This document shows positions 14,848 through 22,809 of a stretch of 64,000 nt of DNA, in pieces. The translations under genes and the position numbers were made by a program. Below the pieces are notes generated by a model that did no database searches, had not been told where the DNA came from, and saw only the letters and a list, made by a program, of their open reading frames with translations. The stretch is from a virus, in the IMG/VR virus record IMGVR_UViG_3300044692_000050, positions 38,341 through 102,340 of that record; one strand, written 5' to 3'. Positions within the stretch are counted from its first letter, which is position 1. Each line of letters begins with the position of its first letter.

Positions 14848-15044
14848 GCCCGCGTGTCACCTGGAGACTCTGGCGGCTGATCCGCTACCACTACCCGTAC
14901 ACGACGGCCGCCGTCCTGCTCGTGGCAGCCTCGGTGACGATGCTGTTCTTTACGCCGACCCGCAAAGCCGGCCTCATCCTGCTGACTGTCCTCGCCGTCA
15001 GCGCCCTGTCTACCGCGCAGAAGCGGTACAGCAACCGCGCTTAA
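14844..15044 (+). CDS. Small membrane protein
   Basis: 66 residues from GTG overlapping the previous stop. Two membrane helices (YTTAAVLLVAASVTMLFF and AGLILLTVLAVSALS) and basic ends. No family recognised. Confidence 0.55.
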   Translation: MSPRVTWRLWRLIRYHYPYTTAAVLLVAASVTMLFFTPTRKAGLILLTVLAVSALSTAQKRYSNRA

Positions 15045-15091
15045 CCCCGGCCCACTCCGCGGCCCGTGCCGCACCCGACACAGGAGGCACC

Positions 15092-15436
15092 ATGGCCCGC
15101 ACCCCGCTCACGTCCCACAACCTGGCCGACGGCTCCGCTCCGGGCGCCGTCCTCGCCGACCCTGCCGGCGACCCGGCCGATGCGGTCAACGGCAACAGCT
15201 ACCCCAACACCGGCCTCACCGGCCTCCGGGTGAAGAACACCGACACCAACCCCCACACGATCACCCTGATCACGCCCGGCGCGGTCGACGGCACCCTCGC
15301 CATCGCGGACGACCCGCGCACCATCCCGGCGTCGAGCACCAAGTGGATCGGCCGCCTCCCCGTCGCCGTGTACGGAGCGACCGTCCAGTTCACCGCGGAC
15401 AGCGCCCTGCTCAACGTGACCGTCCTCGAGCCCTGA
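15092..15436 (+). CDS. Beta-rich phage protein, possible capsid decoration
   Basis: 114 residues: MARTPLTSHNLADGSAPGAV, GLTGLRVKNTDTNPHTITLI, SSTKWIGRLPVAVYGATVQF, ALLNVTVLEP. Proteins of this pattern (valine/threonine strands, a W-I-G motif before the last strands) occur near structural genes in many actinophages and are usually predicted as head decoration or fibre-tip beta sandwiches. The position upstream of the terminase is unusual. CAGGAGGCACC precedes the ATG. Confidence 0.5.
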   Translation: MARTPLTSHNLADGSAPGAVLADPAGDPADAVNGNSYPNTGLTGLRVKNTDTNPHTITLITPGAVDGTLAIADDPRTIPASSTKWIGRLPVAVYGATVQFTADSALLNVTVLEP

Positions 15437-15442
15437 CCGCGT

Positions 15443-15454
15443 TACCGTTCAAAC
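15443..15454 (+). promoter_or_regulatory. Leaderless -10 element of the FHA gene
   Basis: TACCGT (15443-15448) ends 6 nt before the GTG at 15455. No ribosome site is present. Confidence 0.45.
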
Positions 15455-15760
15455 GTGGGCGCACTCGTCATCGACATCAGCCGCACCGTCCAGCCATCCG
15501 GCGAGGTCCGCGTCATGGCCGGCGACTTCACTGTCGGCAACCTTAACGGCGACTGCGACATCAAGCTCGACGACGAGTACGTCTCCAACCGCCACGCCCG
15601 CTTCTACCAGCAAGCCGGCGCGTGGCTGGCGGAAGACCTCGGCTCCACGAACGGGGTCTTCACGGTGCCCGGCATCCAGCGCGAATGGTCACCGATCCCG
15701 CTGCGGCAAGGCAGCAAGATACGGGTCGGCCATACGATCCTGACGGTCGTGCCAACGTGA
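15455..15760 (+). CDS. Stand-alone FHA domain protein
   Basis: 101 residues, essentially one forkhead-associated domain: DFTVGNLNGDCDIKLDDEYV, SNRHARFY (the N-R-H loop), AEDLGSTNGVFTV (the STNG turn) and LRQGSKIRVGHTILTV. FHA domains bind phosphothreonine peptides, so the protein would dock on substrates of host Ser/Thr kinases. The first glycine-arginine of the usual GR motif reads GN, so affinity may be altered. It has its own leaderless promoter. A lone FHA protein is uncommon in a phage; a signalling or anti-kinase role is inference. Confidence 0.8.
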   Translation: MGALVIDISRTVQPSGEVRVMAGDFTVGNLNGDCDIKLDDEYVSNRHARFYQQAGAWLAEDLGSTNGVFTVPGIQREWSPIPLRQGSKIRVGHTILTVVPT

Positions 15761-15773
15761 CCGTCTTCAAGCC

Positions 15774-15932
15774 CTAGAGGCCCGTGATCTCCACGCACTG
15801 AACGCCGCGGAACTCCGTCAGCCGGTCCTCGATCCCGTCGACTACGGCCCAGTCTGCTGTTGAGAACACGTCCAGGCCCTGCCACTCTTCAGGCAGCGCC
15901 GCCAGTGCGGCAGCCAGCTCGCGAACTGTCAC
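15774..15932 (-). CDS. Small hypothetical protein (52 aa)
   Basis: From GTG overlapping the upstream stop (GTGA): VTVRELAAALAALPEEWQGL, DVFSTADWAVVDGIEDRLTE. Helical N-terminus typical of small morons (RELxxxLxxLPxxxxxxxV pattern). No function known. Second gene of a two-gene minus cassette. Confidence 0.5.
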   Translation of the reverse strand: MTVRELAAALAALPEEWQGLDVFSTADWAVVDGIEDRLTEFRGVQCVEITGL

Positions 15933-16261
15933 GTCCCGTCCTCCATCTCAGCCCACCTGCGGCGCAGTGCCCCACCGAGATCCAGGTCATCCTCTGCCGC
16001 AGCCAGAGACGCTGCGTGACCCAGGCCCATCAGGTGAAGCTGCCCTGCATAGCCCGACGCTGCGGACAGGATGTCACCGATCCCCGTAAAGCCGCCCTCT
16101 GCCGACGCTACCTGCGGGCAGGTGTTCCGCTCCGGAATGGCGTCCACGTAGCCGTCCCCGTCATCGGCGTACCGCATCTCGTTGCAGCACGCTTCCATGC
16201 ACAGGCAGTTCCCTGCGGCGTCCCTCGGGTGCGGCTGGTAGTGCTCATCGTCGCTGCTCAT
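15929..16261 (-). CDS. Hypothetical Cys-containing protein
   Basis: 110 residues from the ATG at 16261 (an earlier start 3 codons upstream is possible). MSSDDEHYQPHPRDAAGNCL then CMEACCNEMRY, and a helical C-terminal half. Cysteines NCLCMEACC suggest metal binding. A possible -10 (CATCAT) sits 7 nt before the ATG. First gene of a small minus cassette between phage genes. Confidence 0.5.
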   Translation of the reverse strand: MSSDDEHYQPHPRDAAGNCLCMEACCNEMRYADDGDGYVDAIPERNTCPQVASAEGGFTGIGDILSAASGYAGQLHLMGLGHAASLAAAEDDLDLGGALRRRWAEMEDGT

Positions 16262-16937
16262 GCCAACCATGATGCGTCACCCAGGTTGCAAACAGAGGGC
16301 CACCACGCAGCACCACGGCAGCGGCCGGATAGGAACCCCCCGCCAAGACGGGTCCTCCAGGCCAGCCATAGCAGCGCCACCACGACAGGGACACGGCAGC
16401 ACCCGGCCAGCTGCACGCATCAGCCCCGGCAGTGCGGCACTCCAGCCCGCGACATGGATCCCTCCCGCACGCACAGACACCCCACGTCCCATGCACAAGG
16501 CACCCCCGCTTAACCAGAACCCCTAGCCCCGGTCACCATCCCGGGGACTCCGGTCACGCACGCGAGACACGGGCGCACGCAGGGGCGAGGCAGGCAGGCC
16601 GCGGGTACGAGCGGCACGCACGCGGGACATGAGCGGTGCGGCGAGCGTGGCGATCGGCAGCAGCACTAGCGGTGTGACAAAAGTGGACAGACCCCACCCT
16701 ATTGACCCCATTCGACCCTCCCGGCCTAGACCGCTTCGTGTTAGCGCCTGCCAGGCCGCCCAACTGTAGGGGTCGATCAGATGCCCCGCAAAGATGGGGT
16801 CGGCCCGAAAATTGCGAAGTGTCGCGGCGAAGCCGCAGAAATGACGTTTTCGCAGGTAGAATAGGGGTTGTAAGGCCCCGGAGGGTGCCGGAAACACCCC
16901 CCGGTGGCGTGCCGAACCTGACTCAGACAGGCGCGAC
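16262..16937. other. Gene-poor stretch upstream of the packaging genes
   Basis: No convincing gene of normal size here. It contains a hairpin (CCCCGG/CCGGGG near 16532-16551), clustered GACCCC/GGGGTC words at 16690-16820 and a possible -10 TAGAAT (16857-16862) before the HNH gene. A cohesive-end or pac site, or a packaging-control region, would fit the position just before the terminase cluster, but no site can be assigned from sequence alone. A small membrane protein may be encoded on the minus strand (16523-16711). Confidence 0.35.
16523..16711 (-). CDS. Possible small membrane protein (62 aa)
   Basis: ATG at 16711 with GGGAGGG 4 nt upstream. One N-terminal membrane helix (FVTPLVLLPIATLAAPLM) and a very Arg-rich tail. 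The frame remains open upstream but loses protein-like character. Weakly supported; kept because helix and ribosome site agree. Confidence 0.35.
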   Translation of the reverse strand: MGSIGWGLSTFVTPLVLLPIATLAAPLMSRVRAARTRGLPASPLRAPVSRVRDRSPRDGDRG

Positions 16938-17927
16938 ATGATCGATCGTACATGCCCGCATTGCGGCAACCCAGTGACGCGTGGCCCGCTGGCGGTTTAC
17001 TGCTCTCCGCAGTGCAAATATGCGGCAGCCCATGACCGGGCCGACCTGAACGGGAGCGCGCGAGCCCGAGAGGCGGCACGGCAGGCGCGCAAGGCTGCCG
17101 AGCGGGATGCGAATCGCAAGCCGTGCCCGTATTGCGGCACATCGATGGACGGCTGGCGCATGCAGTGCGGTGCCGCCGAGTGTAAGCGGCGGCTCGTCAG
17201 CGAGCGCAACGCGGCCCGGCAGCGCGAGTACCGTGAGCGCACAGGGAAGTGGCCGAGCCAGCGTTACCGCACTCCCCGCGAGCACGTCTGTGAGGCGTGC
17301 GGCGAGCCGTTCACTTCGCCGGACAAGGCGACCCGGTTCTGCTCGGGCGCGTGCGCGAACAGCGTGCGGCGGTGGACGCGGACGTGCGGCATGTGCGGCG
17401 GTCAGTGGGAGGCGAAGGCCCCGACGGACCTGTTCTGTTCAGCGACCTGCCGCGAGGTGGCCGGCCGAGCGCACCGGGCGCAGGTCATGGTCCGGCCGGG
17501 GTTCCGTGAGCGCCGCTGGATGGCGCTGGCAGTTGTCCGGTCGCTGCGGAAGCGCTGGTATGCGGGTCAGTGCGTGCGGTGCGGCGAGTGGTTCGTTCAC
17601 GATCAGCCGCACACCAGGACATGCTCACGGCGATGCGCGGGGAAGCTCTCGAAGGCGCGGCGCCGGGCTGTCGAGCTGGAGGCGTTCGTTGAGGACGTGG
17701 CCCGCTGGAAGATCTTTGAGCGGGACGGATGGCGTTGCCAGTTGTGCCGTAAGCCAGTCGCGCGCACCAAAAGCGTGCCACACCCGAAGGCACCTGTGCT
17801 CGACCACATCATCCCGCTGGCTGCTGGCGGGACGCATGAGCCGTCCAACGTCCAGTGCGCCCACTTCCTGTGCAACTGCCTGAAAGGCGACCGGGGCGGC
17901 GGCGAGCAGTTGCTGCTGATCGGCTGA
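16938..17927 (+). CDS. HNH endonuclease with multiple zinc knuckles
   Basis: 329 residues. At least four Cys-rich fingers run along the N-terminal 250 residues: CPHCGNPVTRGPLAVYCSPQ, CPYCGTSMDGWRMQCGAAEC, CEACGEPFTSPDKATRFCSG, CVRCGEWFVHDQPHTRTCSR. The C-terminal HNH domain is canonical: WKIFERDGWRCQLCRKPVAR, LDHIIPLAAGGTHEPSNVQ, CAHFLCNCLKGDRGG. The ATG follows GGCGCGAC. It lies directly upstream of the terminase genes, the usual place for HNH enzymes that cooperate with TerL in cohesive-end phages. The chain of zinc fingers is longer than the usual single-domain enzyme. Confidence 0.85.
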   Translation: MIDRTCPHCGNPVTRGPLAVYCSPQCKYAAAHDRADLNGSARAREAARQARKAAERDANRKPCPYCGTSMDGWRMQCGAAECKRRLVSERNAARQREYRERTGKWPSQRYRTPREHVCEACGEPFTSPDKATRFCSGACANSVRRWTRTCGMCGGQWEAKAPTDLFCSATCREVAGRAHRAQVMVRPGFRERRWMALAVVRSLRKRWYAGQCVRCGEWFVHDQPHTRTCSRRCAGKLSKARRRAVELEAFVEDVARWKIFERDGWRCQLCRKPVARTKSVPHPKAPVLDHIIPLAAGGTHEPSNVQCAHFLCNCLKGDRGGGEQLLLIG

Positions 17928-17943
17928 CGATAAGGAGGACGCG

Positions 17944-18114
17944 ATGACTGAGCCGAAGGCCAAGACGGAGAAGCCCGCTGAGCCGGCGACGGTCCGGCGG
18001 CCGGGCGACCAGCCCGATAAGGCCATCTCGGAGGGCGTCATTCTCCCCGAGGAGATGCGGGAGAAGGAAACGGACCCGAAGAAGGTCGAGATCAACAAGA
18101 ACGTCACTAGTTAG
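17944..18114 (+). CDS. Small charged protein (56 aa)
   Basis: ATG with TAAGGAGGACGCG upstream. MTEPKAKTEKPAEPATVRRP, then GVILPEEMREKETDPKKVEI. Highly charged, no family recognised. Sits between the HNH nuclease and TerS. Confidence 0.55.
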   Translation: MTEPKAKTEKPAEPATVRRPGDQPDKAISEGVILPEEMREKETDPKKVEINKNVTS

Positions 18115-18204
18115 CTGCTCTGGCGGCTGCCTGCGTGGCGTCCGCGCTTCCTGTCGCCGGAACGGCAACAGGAGGCTTCCCGGAACGGGAAAGGATGCGA
18201 GGGC

Positions 18205-18642
18205 ATGGGAGTTAAAGGGGCGGTCCCGAAGCGGACCGACCAGCTGCACGGCCACCGGAAGCCCCCGGCGACAGATAAGGCCCCGACTCCGCCCGGGGCG
18301 GCGTCGTACCGGCGCCCGGCGGCTGACAGCACGTGGCATCCGCTGGCGAAACGCTGGTGGAACGCCCTGAGCAAGTCGGGGCAGTCCACGTGGTACCAGC
18401 CGTCTGACTGGGAGCACGCCTACATCTGGGCGGAGATGCTGTCGCGGCAGCTGTTCTCAGCCAAGCCGTCTTCGATGATGCTGGCAGCATGGGATGCGGC
18501 ATCGGTCCGGCTGCTGGTGACCGAGGGAGACCGTCGCAGGATGCGCATCGAGCTCGACAAGGGCGGCGAGGTCGATGCGGATAAGGAAGCCGCTGTAGCG
18601 AGCATGCAGGCGTGGCGTGCCAACCGCGCTAGCGGTTCCTGA
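18205..18642 (+). CDS. terS: Terminase small subunit
   Basis: 145 residues. The N-terminal MGVKGAVPKRTDQLHGHRKP, the W-HPLAKRWWNALSKSGQSTWY block, QPSDWEHAYIWAEMLSRQLF, and LLVTEGDRRRMRIEL match small-terminase proteins of Streptomyces and mycobacterial phages, with Lys-rich N-terminus and helical core. It would bind the packaging start site and present DNA to TerL, whose GTG start overlaps its last 26 nt. Confidence 0.85.
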   Translation: MGVKGAVPKRTDQLHGHRKPPATDKAPTPPGAASYRRPAADSTWHPLAKRWWNALSKSGQSTWYQPSDWEHAYIWAEMLSRQLFSAKPSSMMLAAWDAASVRLLVTEGDRRRMRIELDKGGEVDADKEAAVASMQAWRANRASGS

Positions 18643-20365
18643 CCGCCGCCTTCCTGCGCCGGCTGACCGGCTGATCACGCTCCCCGCGGGCGAACCTGAG
18701 CTGACGCTCGGCTGGCATGCGATCGTGTGGGCCGGGACGTACCTGAAGCACCCGAACGGGATCCGGGCGGGGCTGCCGTGGAAGTACACCGACAGCCAGC
18801 GCGCTTTCGTTCTGTGGTGGTACGCGATCCACCCGGACGGCCGGTGGGTCTACCAGCACGGAGTGCGCCGCCGCAGCAAGGGCACTGGCAAGAGCCCGGG
18901 TGCGGCGACTCTGTCGCTGACGGAGCTGCTGGCGCCTGTCCGGTTCGCGGGGCTGGCCGATACGGACGTGCCGTACCTGGAGGGGAACGGCAGGAACGGC
19001 CTCCCCGCCGGGTGGGTGCAGATCGGCCGGGTGATCGGCAAGCCGGTGGCGATGCCGCTAGTGCAGATCGCGGGTGTGTCCGAGGCCGCGACGGCGAACA
19101 CGATGCGTCACGTCCGGGCGATGACGGCGAAGAACTCCAAGGTCGTCCAGGCGTACCACCTTGATCCGGGCAAGACGGTGATCTACACGCCGTCAGGCGG
19201 CCAGCTCGAGGTGATCACGTCGTCGGCGGCTTCGGCTGAGGGGGCCGAGGTGACCGCGGCGTTCCTCGACGAGCCGGAGCACTGGACGCCCGCGTCAGGC
19301 GGGGTTGAGCTCGCCGCGACGATCGACCGCAACCTGGCCAAGTCGGGGTCCCGGGCGATCGAGACGGCGAACGCGTGGGAGCCGGGCGCGGGGTCGGTGG
19401 CTGAGGCGACGTTCGAGGCGTGGTGCGCGCAGGAAGAAGGCCGCACGAAGTCAGGCGCGCTGATCCTGTACGACGCCGTGGTCGCGCCCCCGGACACGGA
19501 CCTGGCCGACGAGGAGTCGCTGCGCAAGGGGATCGCGTTCGCCTATGACGACTCGGACTGGGTTGACCAGCAGGTCATCATGGACCGCATCCTGTCGCTG
19601 CGGACCAAGCCGGACGAGGCGCGGCGGTTCTACCTCAACCAGCCGGTGGCCAGCGCCGATTCGTGGGTGACGCCGCAGGAATGGGCGGTCCTCGCCGATC
19701 CGACACAGGTCATCTGCGATGGCGATGAGATCGTAGCGTTCTTCGACGGCTCATCCAGCCGGGACGCGACGGCCTTGATTGCCTGCCATGTCGAGACGGG
19801 CTATGTGTTCACGGTCGACATATGGGAGCCGGAGCCGGGCCCGTCGCATTCTCCGGGAGCGGCCCGCATCCCGGTCGCCGAGGTCGACGCTGCGGTTGAG
19901 CGGATGTTCGACCGGTGGCAGGTCTGCGCGTTCTTCGCTGACGTGAAGGAATGGGAGTCCTTCGTCAAGGTGACCTGGCCGGAGCGGTACGCGGAGCAGC
20001 TAGAGCTCCACTCGGTGCCGTCGGGCAAGGACCCGCAGGCCATCGCCTGGGACATGCGGACGCACACCTACGAATTCACGCTGGCCGCCGAGCTCACCTT
20101 GACGGAGATCACGGGCGACACCGGGCCCGCGTTCCGTCATGACGGGGATTCGCGGCTAGGTCGGCATGTGGTCAACGCCCGGCGGCATCCGAATCGGTGG
20201 GGCGTCTCGATCGCCAAGGAATCGAAGGATTCGCCAAAGAAGATCGACGCGGCTGTCTGCATGATCGGGGCGCGGCTAGCACGCAGGCTGCTGCTGGCCG
20301 AGCGCGCTAAGCAGCAGCAGAAGGCGAAGAAGCCCAGGTCAGGTAGGGTTCACGGCTTCGCTTAG
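18617..20365 (+). CDS. terL: Terminase large subunit
   Basis: 582 residues from a GTG that overlaps terS. Walker-A-like loop RRRSKGTGKSPGAA (about residues 84-97), Walker B AFLDEPEHW (about 215-223) and a nuclease half with acidic clusters (EIVAFFDGSSSRDATALIAC, FFADVKEWESF). This is the ATPase-nuclease motor that packages phage DNA. Basic C-terminal tail (KQQQKAKKPRSGRVHGFA). The final 27 nt overlap the minus-strand gene at 20339. Confidence 0.93.
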   Translation: MPTALAVPDRRLPAPADRLITLPAGEPELTLGWHAIVWAGTYLKHPNGIRAGLPWKYTDSQRAFVLWWYAIHPDGRWVYQHGVRRRSKGTGKSPGAATLSLTELLAPVRFAGLADTDVPYLEGNGRNGLPAGWVQIGRVIGKPVAMPLVQIAGVSEAATANTMRHVRAMTAKNSKVVQAYHLDPGKTVIYTPSGGQLEVITSSAASAEGAEVTAAFLDEPEHWTPASGGVELAATIDRNLAKSGSRAIETANAWEPGAGSVAEATFEAWCAQEEGRTKSGALILYDAVVAPPDTDLADEESLRKGIAFAYDDSDWVDQQVIMDRILSLRTKPDEARRFYLNQPVASADSWVTPQEWAVLADPTQVICDGDEIVAFFDGSSSRDATALIACHVETGYVFTVDIWEPEPGPSHSPGAARIPVAEVDAAVERMFDRWQVCAFFADVKEWESFVKVTWPERYAEQLELHSVPSGKDPQAIAWDMRTHTYEFTLAAELTLTEITGDTGPAFRHDGDSRLGRHVVNARRHPNRWGVSIAKESKDSPKKIDAAVCMIGARLARRLLLAERAKQQQKAKKPRSGRVHGFA

Positions 20366-20665
20366 CTGCGGGATCTGGTAGTCCAGCGCTGCTTTCGCCG
20401 AGTCGCTCGCCAGGAAGTCCCAGAAGACGTCGTTAGCCGACGCGGGATCCAGCGTGAGGTTGACGGACGCGATGCGGATGACCCGGCCGAACAGCGCGAA
20501 CCGGTGCACATAGTAGGTGCCGGTCTGCGCCTCAGGTAGCTCCTGGTCGCTGGACCACACGGCGGTCAGGTTGATCTCGGGCATTTTCATGTACGGAGCC
20601 GTCGGACCTTTGATGTCCCATATCTCGCCGCGCCGAGGTCCATCGATAAGCAGAGTTTTTGCCAT
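20339..20665 (-). CDS. Moron gene between TerL and portal
   Basis: 108 residues from ATG 20665: MAKTLLIDGPRRGEIWDIKG, TYYVHRFALFGRVIRIASVN, then a helical end. No family recognised, although the start resembles small phage hypotheticals. It is antisense to the late genes and carries its own -10 box (TATGCT) 6 nt upstream, so it is probably expressed independently of the lytic programme, as morons usually are. Confidence 0.65.
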   Translation of the reverse strand: MAKTLLIDGPRRGEIWDIKGPTAPYMKMPEINLTAVWSSDQELPEAQTGTYYVHRFALFGRVIRIASVNLTLDPASANDVFWDFLASDSAKAALDYQIPQLSEAVNPT

Positions 20666-20677
20666 CTGACCAGCATA
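20666..20677 (-). promoter_or_regulatory. Leaderless moron promoter, repeated junction
   Basis: TATGCT (20672-20677) ends 6 nt before ATG 20665. The block CTGACCAGCATAAACG on the + strand recurs at 22781-22796 in front of another moron, also about 30 nt from a + strand late-gene start. Confidence 0.6.
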
Positions 20678-20693
20678 AACGGACGGGGGTCTG

Positions 20694-22211
20694 ATGGCGC
20701 TCTCCCCCGACCAGGTGCCGGACGTGGCGACCCGCGTCCTCGCGATGCGGGAACGGGAGCAGTACCGCCTCCGTCGCATCAGTGACTACATGCGCGGCAA
20801 GCACGCGTCCGTTTACGTCCCCAACGGGGCCCGGTCGGAGTACAGGTGGCTCCTCGAACGGTCCGTGGTCAACTTCCTGCCCCTGGTCGTCAGCGTCATC
20901 AGCCAGAATCTCCACGTAGACGGGTATCTCCCCGTCCACGTAGACGGAGACGCCGCCGATTCAACGACGACAGGATCCAGCTCCCCTGAGAAGGATCCCG
21001 CCAACCCGTGGTCGATCTGGCTGGCCAACCGGATGAACGCCCGCCAGCACGGGTTGCACCGCGCGGTCGTCAAATACGGCGTGGCCTACACAGTGGTGCT
21101 GCCGGGCGACCCGCAGCCGGTGATGCGGCCGGTGTCCCCGCGACGCATGACCGCGCTGTACGCCGACGACGTAGATGATGAATGGCCCGTGTACGCCGTC
21201 GAAGAACGCGTGATCCGCAACGACAAGGGCGCGATCAGGCAGATCTGGTTCTACGACGACAACTGCCGGTACACCCTCGTCGGCAAGGAGAATGACCCGC
21301 GCCTTTACTGGCCGGATGACAGCAGTCTCCTCGGTTCCGGATGGGAGGGCGTCCCGTCCGGGGAACCGATGATCGAGGAACACGGCCTCGGCGTGTGCCC
21401 GGTCGTGCGCTTTCTCCATGACGTGGACCTTGACGGCGAGATGGACGTCTCCGGCGAGGTCGAGCCCCTGATTCCTTTGCAGGATCAGGTAAATACAACC
21501 ACTTTTAATACCCTGATGGCGCAACAATATGCGGCATTCAGGCAGCGGTGGGTCACCGGAATGGTCCCGGATGATGAGGACGGCCGACCCCGCGAGCCGT
21601 TCCGCGCGGGGGTTGACAGGCTATTCGTCGCGGAAGACACGGACACTAAATTCGGTGAATTCGGCGAGACCAGCCTTAACCCTTTCCTGGACGCGCGGGA
21701 AGCGTCGATAAGGCACATGTCAACCGTCGCGCAGGTGCCCCCTTATCATCTTTTGGGACAAATGATAAACTTGAGCGCCGAAGCGCTCGCTGCTAGTAAA
21801 GACGGAATGGACCGGAAATGTCAGGAGCTTGAGTCCGTCCTTTCTGAGCCCCATAAGCAGAATCTTCGCCTAGGTGGACTGGCGGCCGGCAACAAAGCGG
21901 CGTGGGAGGACACCACCTCCACCATCGCCTGGCGCGACACTTCTGCTCGCGCGTTCGCCGCGACCGCCGACGCCCTCGGCAAGGTCGCCCAGATGCTAGG
22001 CGTGCCGGCTACGGAACTCTGGTCGCGCATCCCTGGCGTCAGCGCCGAGGAGGTCGCGCGCTGGAAAGAAGTCGCCTCCAGGCAGGGCCCGCTTAACGAA
22101 CTCAACCGGCTCCTTGAGGCCCAGATGACGCACGGAGTGCAGACTCAGGGGCCGCCGACAGAGGCTGAACCATTCCAGGCTCCCGCTTTGGGGAGGACCA
22201 AGGGGGTCTAA
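20694..22211 (+). CDS. Portal protein (SPP1 gp6-like)
   Basis: 505 residues from ATG with GGGGG upstream. The N-terminal REREQYRLRRISDYMRGKHA, LLERSVVNFLPLVVSVISQN, RQHGLHRAVVKYGVAYTVVL and the C-terminal PYHLLGQMINLSAEALAASK (clip/crown region) follow the Phage_prot_Gp6 portal family. It forms the dodecameric ring through which TerL pumps DNA. Codon use between 21480 and 21880 is less GC-rich than its surroundings. Confidence 0.92.
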   Translation: MALSPDQVPDVATRVLAMREREQYRLRRISDYMRGKHASVYVPNGARSEYRWLLERSVVNFLPLVVSVISQNLHVDGYLPVHVDGDAADSTTTGSSSPEKDPANPWSIWLANRMNARQHGLHRAVVKYGVAYTVVLPGDPQPVMRPVSPRRMTALYADDVDDEWPVYAVEERVIRNDKGAIRQIWFYDDNCRYTLVGKENDPRLYWPDDSSLLGSGWEGVPSGEPMIEEHGLGVCPVVRFLHDVDLDGEMDVSGEVEPLIPLQDQVNTTTFNTLMAQQYAAFRQRWVTGMVPDDEDGRPREPFRAGVDRLFVAEDTDTKFGEFGETSLNPFLDAREASIRHMSTVAQVPPYHLLGQMINLSAEALAASKDGMDRKCQELESVLSEPHKQNLRLGGLAAGNKAAWEDTTSTIAWRDTSARAFAATADALGKVAQMLGVPATELWSRIPGVSAEEVARWKEVASRQGPLNELNRLLEAQMTHGVQTQGPPTEAEPFQAPALGRTKGV

Positions 22212-22466
22212 ATGGCCGGTGGAGAAATTGCGCATCCAGAGGCCACCGAGAGGCTGATGCGGTATTGGTCGACGGGGCCTGGCGGGGCAAAAATTGGCTG
22301 GAATCGGCCGGGTGATTTCGAGACCTGCAAAATTGAACTCGGGAAATATGTTCCTGAGCATATGCTAGACGGACTCTGCGCCCGGCTGCACCACAGGGCT
22401 ACGGGTGCGTGGCCAGGCCACGCCGCAGGCGAGCAGGCCGCCCACGAGGCCGAGAAGAAGGGCTAG
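22212..22466 (+). CDS. Conserved small protein downstream of portal
   Basis: 84 residues starting 1 nt after the portal stop. MAGGEIAHPEATERLMRYWS, GPGGAKIGWNRPGDFETCKI, LHHRATGAWPGHAAGE. A family that sits between portal and MuF genes in many actinophages. Role unknown. Confidence 0.7.
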   Translation: MAGGEIAHPEATERLMRYWSTGPGGAKIGWNRPGDFETCKIELGKYVPEHMLDGLCARLHHRATGAWPGHAAGEQAAHEAEKKG

Positions 22467-22780
22467 AGGTCTGCCGGATAGATAGGAACCCGAACGCCGA
22501 TCGTCTCGTTGATCAGACGCGGCGGCCCTTCCTTCTCCGTGACGGTGATCTTCCGGCCGAGCATCATGTCATCGGGGTCCGGGGTCCACTTCGACTCATC
22601 ACGAGCCTCGTCGTCGGCGTCTGGCGGCAGGCATGCACGGCGCAGCGCCTTGTACCAGTCCGGACCCATGAGCCAGCGTGTTGAGCCGAGGCTCCGGATG
22701 AACGGGTCGGCCGCGTAATCCGCTTCGACGAACGCCCCGTAGACCTCCATGGGGCTCAGTTCGTCCACGTGTTCACTCAT
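22463..22780 (-). CDS. Moron gene between portal and MuF-like gene
   Basis: 105 residues from ATG 22780: MSEHVDELSPMEVYGAFVEA, then STRWLMGPDWYKALRRACLP and TVTEKEGPPRLINETIGVRV. Aromatic/acidic, no family recognised. Antisense to the late genes, with its own leaderless -10 box (TACGCT). Confidence 0.6.
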   Translation of the reverse strand: MSEHVDELSPMEVYGAFVEADYAADPFIRSLGSTRWLMGPDWYKALRRACLPPDADDEARDESKWTPDPDDMMLGRKITVTEKEGPPRLINETIGVRVPIYPADL

Positions 22781-22792
22781 CTGACCAGCGTA
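22781..22792 (-). promoter_or_regulatory. Leaderless moron promoter
   Basis: TACGCT (22787-22792) ends 6 nt before ATG 22780. The surrounding CATCTGACCAGCGTAAACG differs by one base from the block at 20663-20681. Confidence 0.6.
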
Positions 22793-22809
22793 AACGAGCA
22801 GGGGGCGCA

